Part shown: positions 54,053 through 64,000 of the stretch, one piece after another
How positions within the stretch are numbered: position 1 is the first letter of the stretch
Layout of the letters: every line of letters starts with the position of its first letter
DNA from: Durusdinium trenchii
Lineage: Eukaryota > Sar > Dinophyceae > Suessiales > Symbiodiniaceae
DNA length: 64,000 bases
Direction: 5' to 3'
NCBI GenBank assembly: GCA_963970005.1
Contig: CAXAMN010003692.1
Location: 161,326 to 225,325 of the forward strand
Translations under genes and position numbers: made by a program
Notes under the pieces: model-generated
What the model saw: only the letters and a program-made list of their open reading frames with translations
Told to the model about the DNA's origin: nothing
Database searches by the model: none

Positions 54053-54388
54053 CTGTGAGAGGTTCAAGGTGGCATCCCCTCATAGAAGTCCACATAGTGC
54101 GGGGCCCCATTGCACCACGTGTGCACAGAGTATCTCAACTCGGTCACCGCCACTGACTTCCGCCTGGGTGAGCGTCCTTTGCCCGCAATCTTGCTGAACA
54201 CCATCCTCGCTTCTGTTCGAGCTCTTTGGTGGCTGGCACGATCTCGCTGTGGCTTCGACTTGCTTACCCTCCTGGTGACTGGCACTTCCTCACTGACTGT
54301 CCCTTCGGCCTGTTTGTGAACGGTGCCCTGTTCTGTGCCAACGAGGTGACCTATATCTCCGCCCTGGACATCAACCTCACCCAGCACA

Positions 54389-55228
54389 ATGACGACAAGG
54401 ACTGTCTCTTCCTGGTGCAGGGCTTATGTGGTATGCCCCAAATGCTCCAATTGGATCTGGCAAGACAAACTTCGGCCAGATACAAGGTGCAGGAAATGCG
54501 GCAACTGGTGGCCATCACCAATAGCCGGAATAGGCAAAGGGAAGGGACAAGGCAGGCCAACAGACAGTTGGCATAGAAGTTCCAATGAGCTCTTGGACAA
54601 ACCGCCGGGTCTCCACAAGCTTCTGACCAGCACATGGGATGCCTTCCCACCAGATGTCCAGACGAAGCTGCAGAATCTTGGTTTCGGACCACCGCCTCCG
54701 GAAGAGCCAGGACTAGAAGCCATCCTTCAAACACATCTCAAGGAACTTCCTCAAGCTGTCCAAGAGGTGGTCAACAAGATGTAGCAACCCATCCCGGACA
54801 CGGAGAAAGCTCTGGCACAAAAGCTGAAGTCCCAAGTGACCGAGCTCAAGACCATTTCCATGAAGAAGGCCCAGCTTCAAACTCGCCTCGATCAGGCCAA
54901 AAGCCAGTATGCCAACATGCTTCATGAGATGCAGGAACACCAAGCCAAGCTCACTGATGGTCAGACAAAGCTCAAGAGCCTCTCAGAGCAATACATGCAG
55001 GCGGTCAACAAAAACCCGCCACCAACTGATCTGGAACTCAACGATCCAGAGTTGCCCATTCCCATGGCAGTGGAGACCTTCGTCACGAGCCTGGGCATTG
55101 AACTGACGGCTGAACAGCGGTCCCAGCTCCACTGTCTCCTCAAGAGACCAGGAACTGAAGTCGAAGACCCCAGCAAGCGAAGAAAAACAGATGCACCCAT
55201 CCCGCCAAATGGAGGGGAGTGTGGGTAA
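54389..55228 (+). pseudogene. Element D ORF1, one nonsense codon
   Basis: Same frame on both sides of TAG 54,782-54,784. Upstream: YVVCPKCSNWIWQDKLRPDT with C-x2-C ... C-x2-C zinc ribbon, GKGKGQGRP. Downstream: coiled coil (KAQLQTRLDQAKSQYANMLH, MQEHQAKLTDGQTKL), IPMAVETFVTSLGIELTAEQ and KRRKTD. The first few residues (MTTRTVSSW) differ from A/B and the original start is unclear. ORF1 ends GGGTAA, 38 nt into ORF2. Confidence 0.7.
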
Positions 55229-57037
55229 CACTGCACCGGCAACCAGGATCGAAATCCAAGGTATCCATGTGCCCATACCTTGGGAACACATAGACTGGGC
55301 ACCAGATCAAGGGGATTGCCGCGCTGCCTCAAACCCAGCGCCAGGGGATCAACAGGTGACATGTGCAGGGGACAAGCCACATACACACCTGTCGCAACAC
55401 AACACGACTCTTTTGGGGAAGTTCTCAGACAAGAGCACAGGGGACACTCTTGTTCACTTTGAACACACACAAGATTCTGGCTTTACCGGGTCTAACAGTT
55501 TTGATGATTTCACTCCAGCCGCCTCAGATCATGGGCCGCTTTTGGGTGCTCCTGGACCTGAGGTGATCAGCGTACAAGGAGGAGGCAAACCGAGAGCTCA
55601 GAAGGAAATCACTGCCAAACTTCTCAGCAAGATGGAACCCTCCTATGCCTCAACTACTGAATGCATCCTCCAGAACCTCACCATGTCAGTGGGAAACCCA
55701 AGTGCACGTTGCTTTGCAAATGCGCCCTGGAGAGCCTTCACATGGACTTGCGCATCGCTGCAGGAAACGAACACACAGCCATGGGGCAATCTCAAGGAGG
55801 CTGTGCAAGAATCCTTGGAACTGGCTGAAGCTGTTGACATCCAGCAGCTTCCTGGACTTCAACCAATGTGGAAACGGCACGACCTCAACATTGAAGGTGA
55901 TGCAAATCATTTTGTCAACGCCCTGTGGAACGTCTCGCAGTCCAGGGCCTTTCACTACCGTTTTGCAGAGATCCAACAACCAGGAGGATACCTCACGGAC
56001 CACGTCCAACAGCCCATCCTGGTCCCCTTTCCAGACGACTGGCCGGAGGTCTCAACCCTTCAAGATCTCTTCAACGGATGGGCAAATACAGGTCTGGGTC
56101 AGTACTTGATGGATGACAAGCCTGTGCTGGTGAGCCAGGAACACGATCGTGGACCGCGCAGCCACAAAGCACTGCAAGATCCTCAACACCACCGGCACTT
56201 TCACGGTACCCAGGTCTCTTGACGGATTTGCCAGAACATCCTCAAAGTTCGTGCCAGCTGCACTGATCTGCCATCGAGGCCCTAGCCATAATACTGGGCA
56301 CTACTTTGCCATCCTCATCTACAGGGATTTGATGTGGATTGCAGGATGACGGCAAGCCACCCATACACCTGGAGCACTTGACACCACAGTTGGCCAGCCA
56401 GGTCACACAGGTATGGGCTGTGCGCATCGACGCCTTCAAAACGACACAACAGGTGCTCCGCTCCTTGCCCCCTCCAGAGCAACCAGACTTCGACCTGCCT
56501 CTGCACCCGAGCCCAGACAAAAGGCCGAGGATTGAGCAGCAGCGCAACAATTTGCACTTTGCAAACATCACTCATTTTGGACGCCAGGTACTTGACTGGT
56601 ACTGGTCAAGGAAAAGTGAGGTCTACATTCTGGTTGAAACCCACTTAGACCCACAACAACACCAACAGACATGCCAATACTTCACCATTCGAGGAAGAAC
56701 GGCGTTTGGCACCCCAGCACTGGCCAATGACAGCAACACTGGCTCCCATGGCGGCATTCTGGATGTCTCGTGTGGCCTGACACCTCTGGAGTCCTACTCC
56801 AACCAAGGATGTGGGTTTCAAACCTTCCTCTGGCAAGCCACCGAATGCACCATCCTGGTGGCAGGCACCTACCTGAAGACTGGAGAAACACTTCAGAGTG
56901 ACGTCAATGCTACGATCCTTGCACGGCTGCTAGCTTTGGTCCAAGCCACCAATCACCCTTTCGTGCTCCTGGGTGACTGGCAAAACAGCCCAGGTAGCTT
57001 CTCCAGCACGGTGTTGCCTTCAAAGTTTCACTTCTGA
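55191..57037 (+). pseudogene. Element D ORF2, part 1: USP-like protease and endonuclease
   Basis: Start ATG 55,191 at the conserved overlap. Cys box GNPSARCFANAPWRAFTWTC (Cys 174), GDANHFVNALW, then a frameshift near 56,135. The next frame gives FTVPRSLDGFARTSSKFVPA and LICHRGPSHNTGHYFAILIY with LMWIA, followed by a one- or two-base slip and DDGKPP. Endonuclease: LHFANITHFGRQVLDW, VYILVETHLDPQQ, GSHGGILDVS, FVLLGDWQNSPG (Gln in place of Asn of GDWN). Cys, His and Asp of the protease survive although the gene is otherwise broken. Confidence 0.72.
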
Positions 57038-58967
57038 AGTGCTTGCGCCAGACGTCAGCCTCCTTTCAGGGAACGTCATCGACTTGATCCACACCAGCTT
57101 GGCTAGCACCACATCACTAACAACGGAGTGGGCCATTCCTTGGCGACCTCATGCCCTCCTCTCGTACCACTTCAACATAGAGGAAGCCACCAAGGAATAC
57201 AGGCAAATCCAGCGCTTCCCACCTTTGCCAGCCACTCCGGACATCGATTTCCGGCCTTGGACCACCTACCAGTCAACAGCTTTTGAACTCGATCTCTATG
57301 GCAACCCGCCCAATGACACAGCACAGCGCTGCACAAGGAAGGGGGTCCAACCTGAGGGCCTGTCACAAACCATTGACGCCCAGCCACACAGTCAGCACCT
57401 GGAAGCGTGGAAGGCCAGCTTTTTGGGAACAACTACGTGCAAGACTCCAGTTGGCAGCCAAGCAACCCGCACAGCGAGAACGAGGCCCTGCCAAAGGCTT
57501 CATGCAAGCCACAGCTGATGTGCCCAAGCACTGGGTAGGCACTCCCACATGGGGACAGTTCCTCAACACCTGTCACCACTGGAGGCACTATCACGATGAA
57601 CACGCAGCCAAATTGATCCTCCACACCATCGAACACCAGCTCCAGCTCGCCCACCAGGCAGCCAATGATGAAAACCATCTCCAGTACAAGACCTGGCTGC
57701 AACAAGGCTACACCAAAGGCCTGAAAGGGCTTTTCAGAAGCCTGCGCAGCAGTGAACTGGCCAAAATTTGCCTCCAGATGAACGCATGACCCAAAGACTC
57801 AAGGATTGGGGTAAACTCTGGCAAATACGACAGGAAGCACAACCACCTGATCGAGTCACACTGCAAGCACTGGCCCGGCAACAAGGGCAACAACTTGAGC
57901 CTATCACCCTCAGCCAACTCACTTGGGCGCTCCGCAACTTGCCCGACAAGGCTTGTGGACCAGATGCAGTCACAGCCCAAATGTTGCGCACAGCACCACC
58001 ACTTGCAATAAAGGCACTTCTCCAGCTCTACCAGGACATGAAAGCCAAAGTCCAGCTGCCGACGCAACAGCAGATGCACATGGTGGTGATGCTACCCAAA
58101 AATGCAGCCAAAGAACGACCTATCAAACTCACATCCCTGCTCTACCGGGTGTGGTGTCGCATTCGCAAGCCCTTGCTGGATGAGTGGCAAAAACAGCTGC
58201 CAGACACCATGAAGCATGGCAGAGCCAGACCAGGGGCTCAGGTGCTCTATGTTGCAGAGGCTTTTGCGGCAAGAAGTCCACAGGGCCAACGGGCGCCATG
58301 GAGTCACCTGCCTAATGGACATGTCAACCTTCTATGACACCATCAACCTGCAGCGGCTCGAAACTGAGGCCCTCCACCTCCAGTATCCCCCAATGGCGCT
58401 GCAAGTCTACCACGGCCCCAAAGCCATAGTTGCTGAGCAGGAGATGACTCCATTCTTCACGGTGACCAATGGGGTCCCAGCTGGCTGCCCGCAAGCACCC
58501 CTGCTAGCCAAAGCAGTGCTGGCACCGGCACTGCAACCATGGCAACAGGCTCACCCAACCCAGGCATTCACCTTTCCAGCTGGGTTGATGATGTAGGCTT
58601 TGACACCGCCAGCCGCACACCGCTCCAAGCAGCACAAGCCTCTGTCGCTGCCTACCGCGACCTCCATGCCAGACTGCTTCAACTCGGGCTCCAAGTGAAT
58701 CCCAAGAAAACTGCCTTTGTAGCAACTGACAAGGCAACTGAGAAGGAGCTCCGGGCAATGTTGACTGATGAAGATCCCCAGATTGCACCAGTCATGAGGG
58801 ACTTGGGCATCGATCATCAAGCAGCCCGAAAGCGGAGGATCCCAGTCATGAAACAGCGCATCAAGAAAGCCAACACCAGAAAACTCAAGTTGAGAAGCCT
58901 CAAGATCCCCGCACTCAAAGTCAGGCTACGACTTCATCGAGGAGGCATTCAACCAGTGGCCCTGTAA
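57038..58967 (+). pseudogene. Element D ORF2, part 2: reverse transcriptase
   Basis: Pieces in several frames: linker (57,283-57,789), PDKACGPDAVTAQMLR and ERPIKLTSLLYRVWCR (57,768-58,250), CLMDMSTFYDTINL and GVPAGCPQAPLLAKAVLA (58,240-58,570), then SSWVDDVGFDTAS and QVNPKKTAFVATD (58,560-58,964). Ends in TAA 58,965-58,967 within VAL*GVESQGLAPRYR. Confidence 0.72.
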
Positions 58968-61194
58968 GGTGTGGAAAGCCAGGGCCTAGCACCACGCTAC
59001 AGAGCAGCGCTGAGGCACAGCGTGGCCAAACATCTGGGACACCACACCGGCGGTCTCTTGGATGTGACATATGACATCCATGCCAAAAGATACATTGATC
59101 CGGCGGACCAAGTCATCATCCAACACATCAAGGCCATACACCACCTCATCCATGCATGGCCTCCAGACCAACTGGCAGCCCTAGAACAAGCATGGCAACA
59201 AACCAGACTACAGCTTCAGGACAAGCAATACCCGTGGTACACAGTACGAGGACCGTTAGCAGCCACCGTTGTCTACCTCCTGGAGTGGGGCTGGCAGCCG
59301 AGAGACTTGCTGCACTGGACAAGGCCAGAGACCAAGCTGCTAGTAGCTGAAGAGCTCCACCTCCAGCAACCTTGGTGGGCCATTGAACGAACCCTCACCC
59401 ATGAAGCCCAACAGCAGCGAACCTCCAGACTGGCCAGCAAGATGCATCACCAGGATCTGTTGACCGGCCTCGATTGGCACACTTACGCTGCGTTGCAGTA
59501 CCGTGATGCGCACCAAACCAAGACCTGTCCGCAATGTCAAGTTCCGGCCACGCCAAAGCACATCCTCTGGCTATGCAAATGGCACAGGACTCAAAACCAT
59601 GAGCCCATGCCGCCGGAGTGGATGAACCGCATCACTAGCCATGAAGAAGAGCCTTTGTGGGCACATGGATGGATTCCTCTTGAACCACAAGACGCCAGAA
59701 CCCAACAGCATCCGCTCCAAGGTCATGGATGCTGGGCAGGGCTTCAGATCATCCCACAGCAACAGCACAGTGGCTGGCCTTCACACTGGACGCCACCCCT
59801 TCCACTTATGACCGCAGTCAGATGTGGGTCTTCGGGCTTTGTGCCCACACAATGGCCCTGGGTCAACTCAAAAACCTGGGCTCAATCACAGGGGTCACAG
59901 CAGGGGGCCAAACCAAAGTCAGAGCTCTCCTCACGGGACTAGTCGCCCTCATTCAACATACGGCCGATCATGTCAAAGTCATTGCGCAGATGGCCTCAGT
60001 TTGGGAAGCTTGGCACCACGAGAAGCAGCGACAACCGTACATGGACATCCTTGCTGAGGTACCACCCCAAGACTTCAAAAGAGTCACGGTACTCTATATC
60101 AGCAAGAACACACGGACACCAGATGCCCCAGCCAAAGAGCCTCAGCTCAGGAAAAGGCAGCGGGAAACTGCCCTCAGCCTGGGAGCGGGCCAAGACTCTC
60201 TATGATGGCAAGCAGGAGGAATGGCAAGAGACTCTTGACCAGGATCATAAACTGATCTATGAACATGCAGTCCAACGCCTCACCAAGATCTTTGCAGACA
60301 GCCAGCGCTACGTGCGCCAAAAGGCCCCCAAACACCAAGGCAAGCAGACGAAACAATACAAGAAAGAGCTCATCAGCAGGTGCCGCCAAGCATGGGACGC
60401 CGAGCGCCACCACTGGGAGCAACACCAGAGGAGCGGCTTCCAATGCCGCAACTGTGGCCTGCGGATGCACCAAGGTTTGACAGCTGATGTCCTGGAAGCA
60501 AGGCTGAATGAAACATGTCCACAAACTGTGTTCACTGAGGTAGCCACCACTGCTGACAAGGCAGCCCAGCTACCCAAGAAACTCACAAGAGCCCAGCAGA
60601 TCAAAGCCTGGACAGCAACCACAGCAACCAACTCAGGGCAAACATCAGCTTGCAGAGACCACTGGATATCTGAAATGCTTGGTGTGCAGCGTCAATATCC
60701 ACAAAAGGGTCAATGAAGAGGCATACAACAACTTCAACAACTTCATCAACAGTCCATGCGTGAACCAAGCCTACGTGGCAGAACATCCAGGCCACCCAAG
60801 CCATGCCTTATGGAAGTGTACACAATGTGGAACCCACTGGAACTTGGATGGCCAGCAGCGCATCATAGCGACTCAGGCCTTCCACAGAGCCTGCAAAGGG
60901 GCAGGAGGCAAGCGCGCACCACCCATCAGCACCTTCTTCCACAAAAAGAAGGACAAAGCCAGCAGCCACAGCTCCAAGACCTCTCAACAAGAGGATCCAG
61001 CAGCTGACAGGCCCACACCAAGGAGGCTGAACTTCCCCACAGCCCTCGATGATGTCGAACAGGAAGCTCTCACCGAAGGCATGTCGGCACTGGCCATGAC
61101 ACCCAGCCTAGCAGCCGGCAGCCTTTCGGACGTGCGGCAGCCCAATGACTCTGAAGCTGATGAAGCACAAGGCATTGCAGTCGACTTCTTCTGA
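58968..61194 (+). pseudogene. Element D ORF2, part 3: zinc knuckle, RNase H-like, Cys/His modules
   Basis: The first frame to about 59,750: GVESQGLAPRYRAALRHSVA, CPQCQVPATPKHILWLC. The second (to 60,190): FTLDATPSTYDRSQMWVFGL, TKVRALLTGLVALIQHT, VIAQMASVWEAW. The third (to 60,640): GFQCRNCGLRMHQGLTADVL. The fourth: CSVNIHKRVNEEAYN, HPSHALWKCTQCGTHWNL and terminus IAVDFF at 61,192. Note the loss of KGKGIK in the last module. Confidence 0.7.
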
Positions 61195-61285
61195 GTCACT
61201 AGACGGGCAGGAGTTCTACTGAACCGGCAGCACTCCCCGTGAACTGGCCAAAATGGCCCTCGTGCAACAACTCTAGGAGAAAAAA

Positions 61286-61359
61286 TACATACATACATAC
61301 ATACATACAATACAATACAATACAATACAATACAATACATACATACATACATACATACA
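61286..61359 (+). repeat. Element D tail, (TACA)n(ATACA)n(TACA)n
   Basis: Five or six TACA units, seven ATACA units and again five TACA units. The internal pentamer block is unique to this tail and points to slippage or a compound insertion. Confidence 0.93.
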
Positions 61360-62625
61360 TATCGCCAATGGCTTCAAGAAGGGCATCAAAAAGGCCTCAA
61401 AGGCTTGTTTCGAAGTTTGAAGAGTAGTGAGCTGGCTTGGGAACGACCATATCGTATGACACCTATGCCTCAAAGGATGAATCAAAGACTGGCTGATTGG
61501 GGAGGCCTTTGGAAGATCCGGCAGGACAATGACCCAGCCCCAAGACCTGACCTCAGGCAGATGGCCCAAAGACAAGCGCAGACACTGGGTGAGCTGCAAA
61601 GAACACTAAAAGCACTTCCGGACAGAGCAAGTGGCCCGGCAGTGTCGGTCCAGCTGCTCAAATCCATTCCACCTTTGGCTTTGACACCACTGTTGCAGTT
61701 GATCCACCACATGGAGCGCACAGCTGAGCTTCCCACCCAGCTTCAAATGCATCTGGTCGTCATGCTTCCGAAGAACCAGAAGCTCGAGAGGCCAATCACC
61801 CTCACATCGACGCTCTGGAGACTATGGTGTAGACTCAGAAAGCCGCTTCTGGATCAATGGCAAAGAAGCCTGCCACCCACCATGAGCCATGACCGGGCAA
61901 GACCAGGGGCTAATGTACTATACATGTGGCGTTGGAACGGCTCCTCAGACAAGAGGTCACAAAAGCGCGACAGCAACATGGCATAACAGTCCTCATGGAC
62001 ATGTCCACGTTGTATGACACCATCAACCTCACCAAGCTGCAAGAAGAGGCCATAGGATTGGACTACCCTCCACTTATGTTGGAACTGGCTATGCAACTCT
62101 ACTGTGGCCCAAAAGCCATTTTGGCTGAGCAAGAGCTGACACCATTCTTTCATGTGGATCATGGAGTACCAGCTGGGTGTCCTCAAGCACCGCTGCTGGC
62201 CAAGGCAGTCCTTGCTCCGGCCCTCATTCCCTGGAAGGAGCAACGCCCAAAGGCTCACTTGTCCAGCTGGGTAGATGACGTTGGCTTTGATCTGGAAGGC
62301 ACCACGCCACTCCAAGTTGCAAAGCAAGCTGTTGAAGCATATAGAGATCTCCAACAACGCCTCACTGGGCTTGGCCTCAAAGTCAATCCAAAGAAAACTG
62401 CTTTCATTACAACAGACCGAAGCACTGAACATGCACTGAAAGGACTGCTGCGTGAACATGAGCCGCCAATCTCCACAGTGATGAGAGACTTGGGAGTTGA
62501 CCATCAGGCAGCAAGAAGAAGAAGAATCCCAGTCCTACGGCAGAGATTCCAAAAGGCCAGACAGAGGAGGATCAAGTTGAGAACTTTGTCAATTCCGGCC
62601 CTCAAAGTCCGACTCCGTCTGGGGC
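61360..62625 (+). pseudogene. Element E ORF2 fragment: reverse transcriptase
   Basis: The first frame reads LQEGHQKGLKGLFRSLKSSE, PDRASGPAVSVQLLK (one residue short of GPDA), ERPITLTSTLWRLWCR, RPGANVLYM, then a frameshift near 61,925 to VALERLLRQEVTKARQQHGI, VLMDMSTLYDTINL, GVPAGCPQAPLLAKAVLAPA, LSSWVDDVGFDLEG and LKVNPKKTAFITTD. Another frameshift near 62,620 interrupts the thumb. Confidence 0.75.
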
Positions 62626-64000
62626 ACCCAGCCAGTGGCACTTTGGGGCGTAGAATCCCAAGGTCTAGCGCCCAGATACCACACAGCCCTCAGACAAGCG
62701 CTGGCCACTCATCTAGGTCATCGCTCGGGAGGTTTGCTGGACACCACGTATGACCTCCACAGCCAGAAGTACATGGATCCAGCTGACCAAGTCATCTTGC
62801 ACCACATCAAAGCCATGCACACCCTGTATCACAACTGGCCACCAGAACAGCTCCCCCATCTGCAGCAAGCTTGGACTGAGCTCCACAATCAACTCCAGGC
62901 CAAGCAGCGTCCATGGTATGTGGTCAGGGGTCCTATGGCTGCCACAATCACATACGTCCTGGAATGGAAATGGCAGGTCCAAGACATCCATCGATGGCAT
63001 CGACCCAGCAGCCCTTTCCTCTTCGAGCAGGAGATCAACCTCCAAGACCCGTGGTGGAAACTCGGGAGGACCTTGAAACAGGAGGCCAAAGACCAGCGCA
63101 TTGCCAGACTGGCAAGCAAACCCAATCACCAACACCTTGTGTCAGGCATGGCATGTATATCGACAGCTGCTCAGAACCATTCCTGGTGAACACAAACCAC
63201 ATCTGCGCACATGGACTCAAGCAGCACTACACTACAAGGAGGATGGAAAAGCCAAAGAGTGTCCCATTTGCAAGGTCCCGGCAACCACAAAACACATTTT
63301 GTGGCTGTGCAAGTGGCACCACACTCAAAAGCACAAACCAATGCCTCCGGAGTGGGCAGAGCGCATCTTGTCTGACGACGAGACACCTTTGTGGACAGCC
63401 GGCTGGATTTTCTTGGAACCACAAGAAGCCAAAACCATGCTGCATCCATACCAAGGACATGGGGCATGGCAAGATCTACAGCAGTTGGCTCCACATCCTC
63501 ATCAAGGATGGGCATTCACATTGGATGCCACACCTTCCAGCTATGACCAGAGAGATCAGCTTGGATCTTTGGCCTTTGTGCCCACACCATGACCTTGGGG
63601 CAATTGCAACGCCTAGCTGCCATAACAGGCGCACCACCTGCACCTCACAACAAGGCACGGGCCCTTATGGAAGGACTGGTGGCTTTGGCGAAGCATACCA
63701 CTACCCAGGTGCGTGTCATTGTTCAGCTCATCAGTGTATGGGAGGCCTGGACGCAGGAAAAACATAGAGGACCTTTCCTCGACCAGCTTGAGCAGATCAC
63801 TGCACAAGACTATCAAAGAGTCACCGTGCTCTATGTGGCCAGGAACACCAAGTCCCCACAGGCACCAGGAAGTGAACCGCAGCTCCGAAGAAGACAACGT
63901 GATGCAGCCTTAGCTGCATGGGAGCGTGCAAAGACCTTCCAGGACAGCAGGAGCACTGACTGGCAGAGAGTCCTCGATGAGGACCACAAACTCATCTATC
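62626..64000 (+). pseudogene. Element E ORF2 fragment: thumb, zinc knuckle, RNase H-like (partial)
   Basis: Frames in series: ALWGVESQGLAPRYHTALRQ (to 63,150), CPICKVPATTKHILWLC with FTLDATPSSYDQ (to 63,590), and after another shift LCAHTMTLGQLQRLAA, NKARALMEGLVALAKHTTTQ, VIVQLISVWEAW, LYVARNTKSPQAPGSEPQLR. The sequence ends mid-domain at the window edge. Confidence 0.72.

Larger units (their letters stand above)
54044..61359 (+). mobile_element. Non-LTR retrotransposon copy D (full length, most decayed)
   Basis: The body runs 54,044-61,285 plus a mixed (TACA)/(ATACA) tail. The first 130 bases match copy A closely (GTGCGG...CCCC...CCACGTGTGC...CACCGCCAC). ORF1 has a nonsense codon. ORF2 is split by about ten stops and frameshifts. 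Confidence 0.85.
61360..64000 (+). mobile_element. Non-LTR retrotransposon copy E (5' truncated, runs off window)
   Basis: It begins inside ORF2 at TATCGCCAATGGCTTCAAGA, homologous to the linker before the RT in other copies (QYKTWLTQGH). ATA/TAT is shared with the TACATA tail of D. It extends past the right edge, still inside the RNase H-like region. Confidence 0.83.

Noticed and set aside
61250..61265. GCCAAAATGGC in the D 3' UTR as a reverse spliced-leader relic (leader contains GCCATTTTGGC)
   Set aside because: The word is a near-palindrome, flanking leader bases do not match, and copies A-C lack it.
34797..61359. Array explained as simple segmental tandem duplication
   Set aside because: Neighbouring copies differ by many substitutions and indels, have different truncation points, and each junction carries a fresh tail.

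Overview
The window reads as nuclear DNA of a dinoflagellate. Supporting signs are very low density of intact genes, genes split into many short exons with GT-AG introns, abundant decayed retroelements of several classes, large minisatellites, and copies of a retrotransposon whose 5' ends begin with the last nine bases of the dinoflagellate trans-spliced leader. No bacterial operon, tRNA, rRNA or CRISPR array was recognised.

Layout. 0.3-7.5 kb: exon-like reading frames on the minus strand, interpreted as one or more intron-rich host genes, beside short repeats. 8.7-14.7 kb: a decayed plus-strand retroelement carrying a dual-specificity-phosphatase-like P-loop, a DNA-methyltransferase-like domain, a DUF4326-like domain and a long intact reverse transcriptase-RNase H frame. 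14.7-18.6 kb: direct repeats and small minisatellites. 18.7-20.3 and 24.2-24.6 kb: a 126-bp CTAGTAG-rich minisatellite flanking a degraded Ty1/copia element (20.7-24.0 kb) with an unusual membrane-spanning C-terminal extension. 24.65-25.7 kb: a degenerate tandem repeat. 28-32.4 kb: a plus-strand, intron-containing multicopper oxidase gene whose exons join in phase.

The standout is 34.8-64 kb. Five copies of one non-LTR retrotransposon family lie head to tail, each ending in AGGA(G)AAAAA followed by (TACA)n, with the next copy starting directly in that microsatellite. Copies A, B and D are full length (about 7.2-7.5 kb), C and E are 5' truncated, and E runs off the window. ORF1 encodes a zinc-ribbon and coiled-coil protein with a C-terminal basic signal. 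ORF2 (about 2,000 codons) overlaps it by exactly 38 nt in all three full copies and reads, in order: a ubiquitin-specific-protease-like (C19) domain with Cys, His and Asp retained, an APE-type endonuclease, a reverse transcriptase, a CCHC-type zinc knuckle, an RNase H-like domain lacking most acidic residues, Cys/His modules and a conserved VD(F/Y)F terminus. The arrangement suggests an element that targets (TACA)n arrays, including its own tail, is trans-spliced, and carries its own deubiquitinase-like protease. All ORF2 copies here carry stops or frameshifts, so these are decayed copies of a family that was once active.
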